From CAMBDR01 sp046597185 (GTDB lineage: Bacteria > Pseudomonadota > Gammaproteobacteria > Burkholderiales > Burkholderiaceae_D): 7,938 nucleotides of DNA. Both the position numbers and the translations under genes were made by a program. This document shows, in pieces, positions 6,534 through 7,938 of this stretch. Each line of letters begins with the position of its first letter. Positions within the stretch are counted from its first letter, which is position 1. The notes beneath the pieces are model-generated. The model searched no databases. It worked only from the letters and a program-made list of their open reading frames with translations, and was not told the origin of the DNA. Location: NCBI GenBank assembly GCA_046597185.1, contig JBKJLF010000365.1, forward strand, positions 1 to 7,938. The letters run 5' to 3'.

Positions 6534-7751
6534 TTAGCCTTTCAATACTCCCAATTCATGCCCTGCTTGCACAAAAGCACCCAAAACTTTATCCAACTGT
6601 TCCAACGTATGCGCTGCCGACAATTGCACCCGCACCCGCGCTTGACCCATAGGCACCACCGGATAGAAAAAGCCCGGTGCAAAAATACCCAGTTCTGCCA
6701 GACGTTGCGAGAATTTTTGCGCCAATTGCGCATCAAACAACATCACTGCCACGATAGGATGCAAACCTGGCTTCAGGGTGAAACCCAATTGGCCGATTTT
6801 GCGGCGGAAATACGTGGTATTGGCCAGCAAACGATCACGCAATTCAGTCGATTTCACCAACCGCTCCAACACCGCTACCGATGCACCGGCAATACTTGGT
6901 GCCAGCGTGTTAGAAAACAGATAAGGCCGCGATTTTTGCCGCAACACATCAATCACTTCTTTACGAGCCGCAGTAAAACCGCCCATTGCACCACCCAAAG
7001 CCTTGCCCAGGGTGCCGGTAATGATATCCACCCGGCCCATCACACCATGGTGCTCGTGCGTACCGCGACCATGCGTACCCATAAAGCCCGTACCGTGACA
7101 GTCATCCATCATCACCAAAGCGCCGTGTTTTTCAGCCAAATCACAAATCTTGTCCAATTGCGCCACGGTACCATCCATCGAGAAGACGCCATCGGTCACG
7201 ATCAATTTATGGCGTTTGCCAGAACCGGCTGCGGTTTGCAGTTGCAATTCCAAATCAGCCATATCGTTGTGACGATAGCGATAACGACCCGCTTTACACA
7301 TACGGATGCCATCAATAATCGATGCATGGTTTAAGCTATCAGAGATGATGGCGTCCTGCTCATCAAATAATGGCTCAAACAAGCCGCCATTGGCATCGAA
7401 GGCGGAAGCGTACAACATCGTGTCTTCCATGCCCAAAAATTCAGACAAGGCTTTTTCCAATTGCTTATGCACGGTTTGTGTGCCACAAATAAAACGCACC
7501 GAAGACAAACCATAACCATATTTTTCAATGGCAGCAATCGCAGCCCGCGCCGTATTTTGATCACCCGACAAACCCAAATAGTTGTTGGCGCACATATTAA
7601 TTAAGGTGCGGCCATCGTCCAGTGTCACTTCAGAACCCTGACGCGAGGAAATAACCCGTTCCGCCTTGTACAAACCTTGTTGTTTCAAGGTGTTGATGCC
7701 TTCTTTCAAGCCATTAAAAAATGCTTGTTTTTGCTCAGTATTACCATTCAT
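6534..7751 (-). CDS. kbl: Glycine C-acetyltransferase (2-amino-3-ketobutyrate CoA ligase)
   Basis: This 405-residue PLP enzyme of the alpha-oxoamine synthase family (fold type I) cleaves 2-amino-3-ketobutyrate with CoA to glycine and acetyl-CoA, the second step of threonine breakdown. Visible features are the N-terminal NMCANNYLGL at 52-61, GLSSVRFICGTQTVHKQLE at 81-99, His142 (SLNHASIIDG), which would stack on the cofactor, TDGVFSMDG at 186-194, Asp216 and His219 in MDDCHGTGF, and Lys250 in TGTLGKALGG, the Schiff-base lysine. Spacing from Asp216 to Lys250 equals that in E. coli Kbl, which separates it from 8-amino-7-oxononanoate and 5-aminolevulinate synthases. The neighbouring threonine dehydrogenase confirms the choice. 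Start: ATG at 7751 with GAGGA (7761-7757) 5 bases upstream. It is the first gene of the catabolic block. Its leader carries an 18-base palindrome and a hairpin followed by T residues. Confidence 0.97.
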   Translation of the reverse strand: MNGNTEQKQAFFNGLKEGINTLKQQGLYKAERVISSRQGSEVTLDDGRTLINMCANNYLGLSGDQNTARAAIAAIEKYGYGLSSVRFICGTQTVHKQLEKALSEFLGMEDTMLYASAFDANGGLFEPLFDEQDAIISDSLNHASIIDGIRMCKAGRYRYRHNDMADLELQLQTAAGSGKRHKLIVTDGVFSMDGTVAQLDKICDLAEKHGALVMMDDCHGTGFMGTHGRGTHEHHGVMGRVDIITGTLGKALGGAMGGFTAARKEVIDVLRQKSRPYLFSNTLAPSIAGASVAVLERLVKSTELRDRLLANTTYFRRKIGQLGFTLKPGLHPIVAVMLFDAQLAQKFSQRLAELGIFAPGFFYPVVPMGQARVRVQLSAAHTLEQLDKVLGAFVQAGHELGVLKG

Positions 7752-7756
7752 CGCTA

Positions 7757-7761
7757 TCCTC
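7757..7761 (-). promoter_or_regulatory. Ribosome binding site of kbl
   Basis: GAGGA lies 5 bases before the ATG at 7751 and supports that start. Confidence 0.65.
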
Positions 7762-7788
7762 GCTTGGAGTTAAATACCTTGTTTAATC

Positions 7789-7806
7789 AGTTCAATCACT
7801 TGAACT
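7789..7806. promoter_or_regulatory. 18-base palindrome upstream of kbl, candidate operator
   Basis: AGTTCAA-TCAC-TTGAACT is a perfect 7-base inverted repeat around a 4-base centre, 37 bases before the kbl ATG. A weak promoter-like pair lies around it on the minus strand: TTGGTA at 7812-7807 (four of six) and GATTAA at 7789-7784 (three of six), separated by 17 bases that are almost entirely the palindrome. That would be a classic operator position, but the promoter call is weak. The regulator is unknown. Confidence 0.45.
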
Positions 7807-7809
7807 ACC

Positions 7810-7834
7810 AAAAAGCGCCACAAAGAAGCGGCAC
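7810..7834 (-). terminator. Terminator-like hairpin upstream of kbl
   Basis: On the minus strand GTGCCGC (7834-7828), loop TTCTTT and GTGGCGC (7821-7815) form a 7-base-pair stem with two G-U pairs, followed by five T. It may end a gene lying to the right of the window, or act in the kbl leader. The stem is moderate and the T-tract short. The remaining 7835-7938 holds no gene that I can support. Confidence 0.4.
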
Positions 7835-7938
7835 CCCTAAAATTTCTACAAGTATGACAGATCACGACGCCTTATTCACTTTATCAGAGCGCTCATGCCA
7901 CTCATAACACTATGCCAATTGGGGGATTTTATCTGTTA

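Noticed and set aside
6309..7334. Long open frame on the plus strand opposite kbl and tdh (341 codons)
   Set aside because: It is antisense to two clearly conserved enzymes. Its His/Gln/Thr-rich translation looks like a reverse-frame shadow.
7910..7938. C-terminal end of another minus-strand gene at the right edge (frame ending in TAG at 7912-7910)
   Set aside because: Only eight codons are visible, too few to tell a real gene end from chance.

Overview
The window carries seven protein genes, all read leftward (minus strand), with only short spacers between them. The gene types point to a betaproteobacterium, probably of the order Burkholderiales and perhaps the Oxalobacteraceae. The main clues are the betaproteobacterial style of ThrC N-terminus (a start like M-x-Y-x-S-T-R), the thrC-moeA-moaD string joined by stop/start overlaps, and the moderate base composition. 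The genus cannot be named from the sequence alone.

In order of transcription, from right to left, the layout is as follows. (1) 7751-4065 is an amino-acid breakdown block. kbl (glycine C-acetyltransferase) and an SDR-type L-threonine 3-dehydrogenase are 12 bases apart and together turn threonine into glycine plus acetyl-CoA. sdaA (Fe-S L-serine ammonia-lyase) follows after a 99-base A-rich leader and turns serine into pyruvate. (2) 4064-3896 is a control region. It has a perfect TATAAT box, a 9-base direct repeat at 12-base period where the -35 box would lie, and a strong hairpin with a U-tract just before thrC. (3) 3895-817 holds thrC (threonine synthase), moeA (molybdenum insertase) and moaD (small subunit of molybdopterin synthase), joined by 4-base overlaps. 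(4) 816-547 is a non-coding, AT-rich region with a good sigma70-type promoter and an imperfect 25-base dyad. (5) 546-1 is the secreted N-terminal part of a tannase/feruloyl-esterase family protein that runs off the left edge.

The first block degrades threonine and serine, while thrC makes threonine. Opposing pathways therefore sit side by side on one strand, separated by what looks like a terminator or attenuator. moeA and moaD belong to molybdenum cofactor synthesis and share with thrC only the operon. From memory of related genomes, hom usually precedes thrC and moaE usually follows moaD. Neither is found in those positions here, which suggests rearrangement at both ends of the core.

I see no tRNA, rRNA, CRISPR array, insertion sequence or phage gene, and no clear candidate for a wholly new system. 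The most interesting items are the regulatory structures: the thrC leader, an 18-base palindrome before kbl, and the dyad before the esterase gene.
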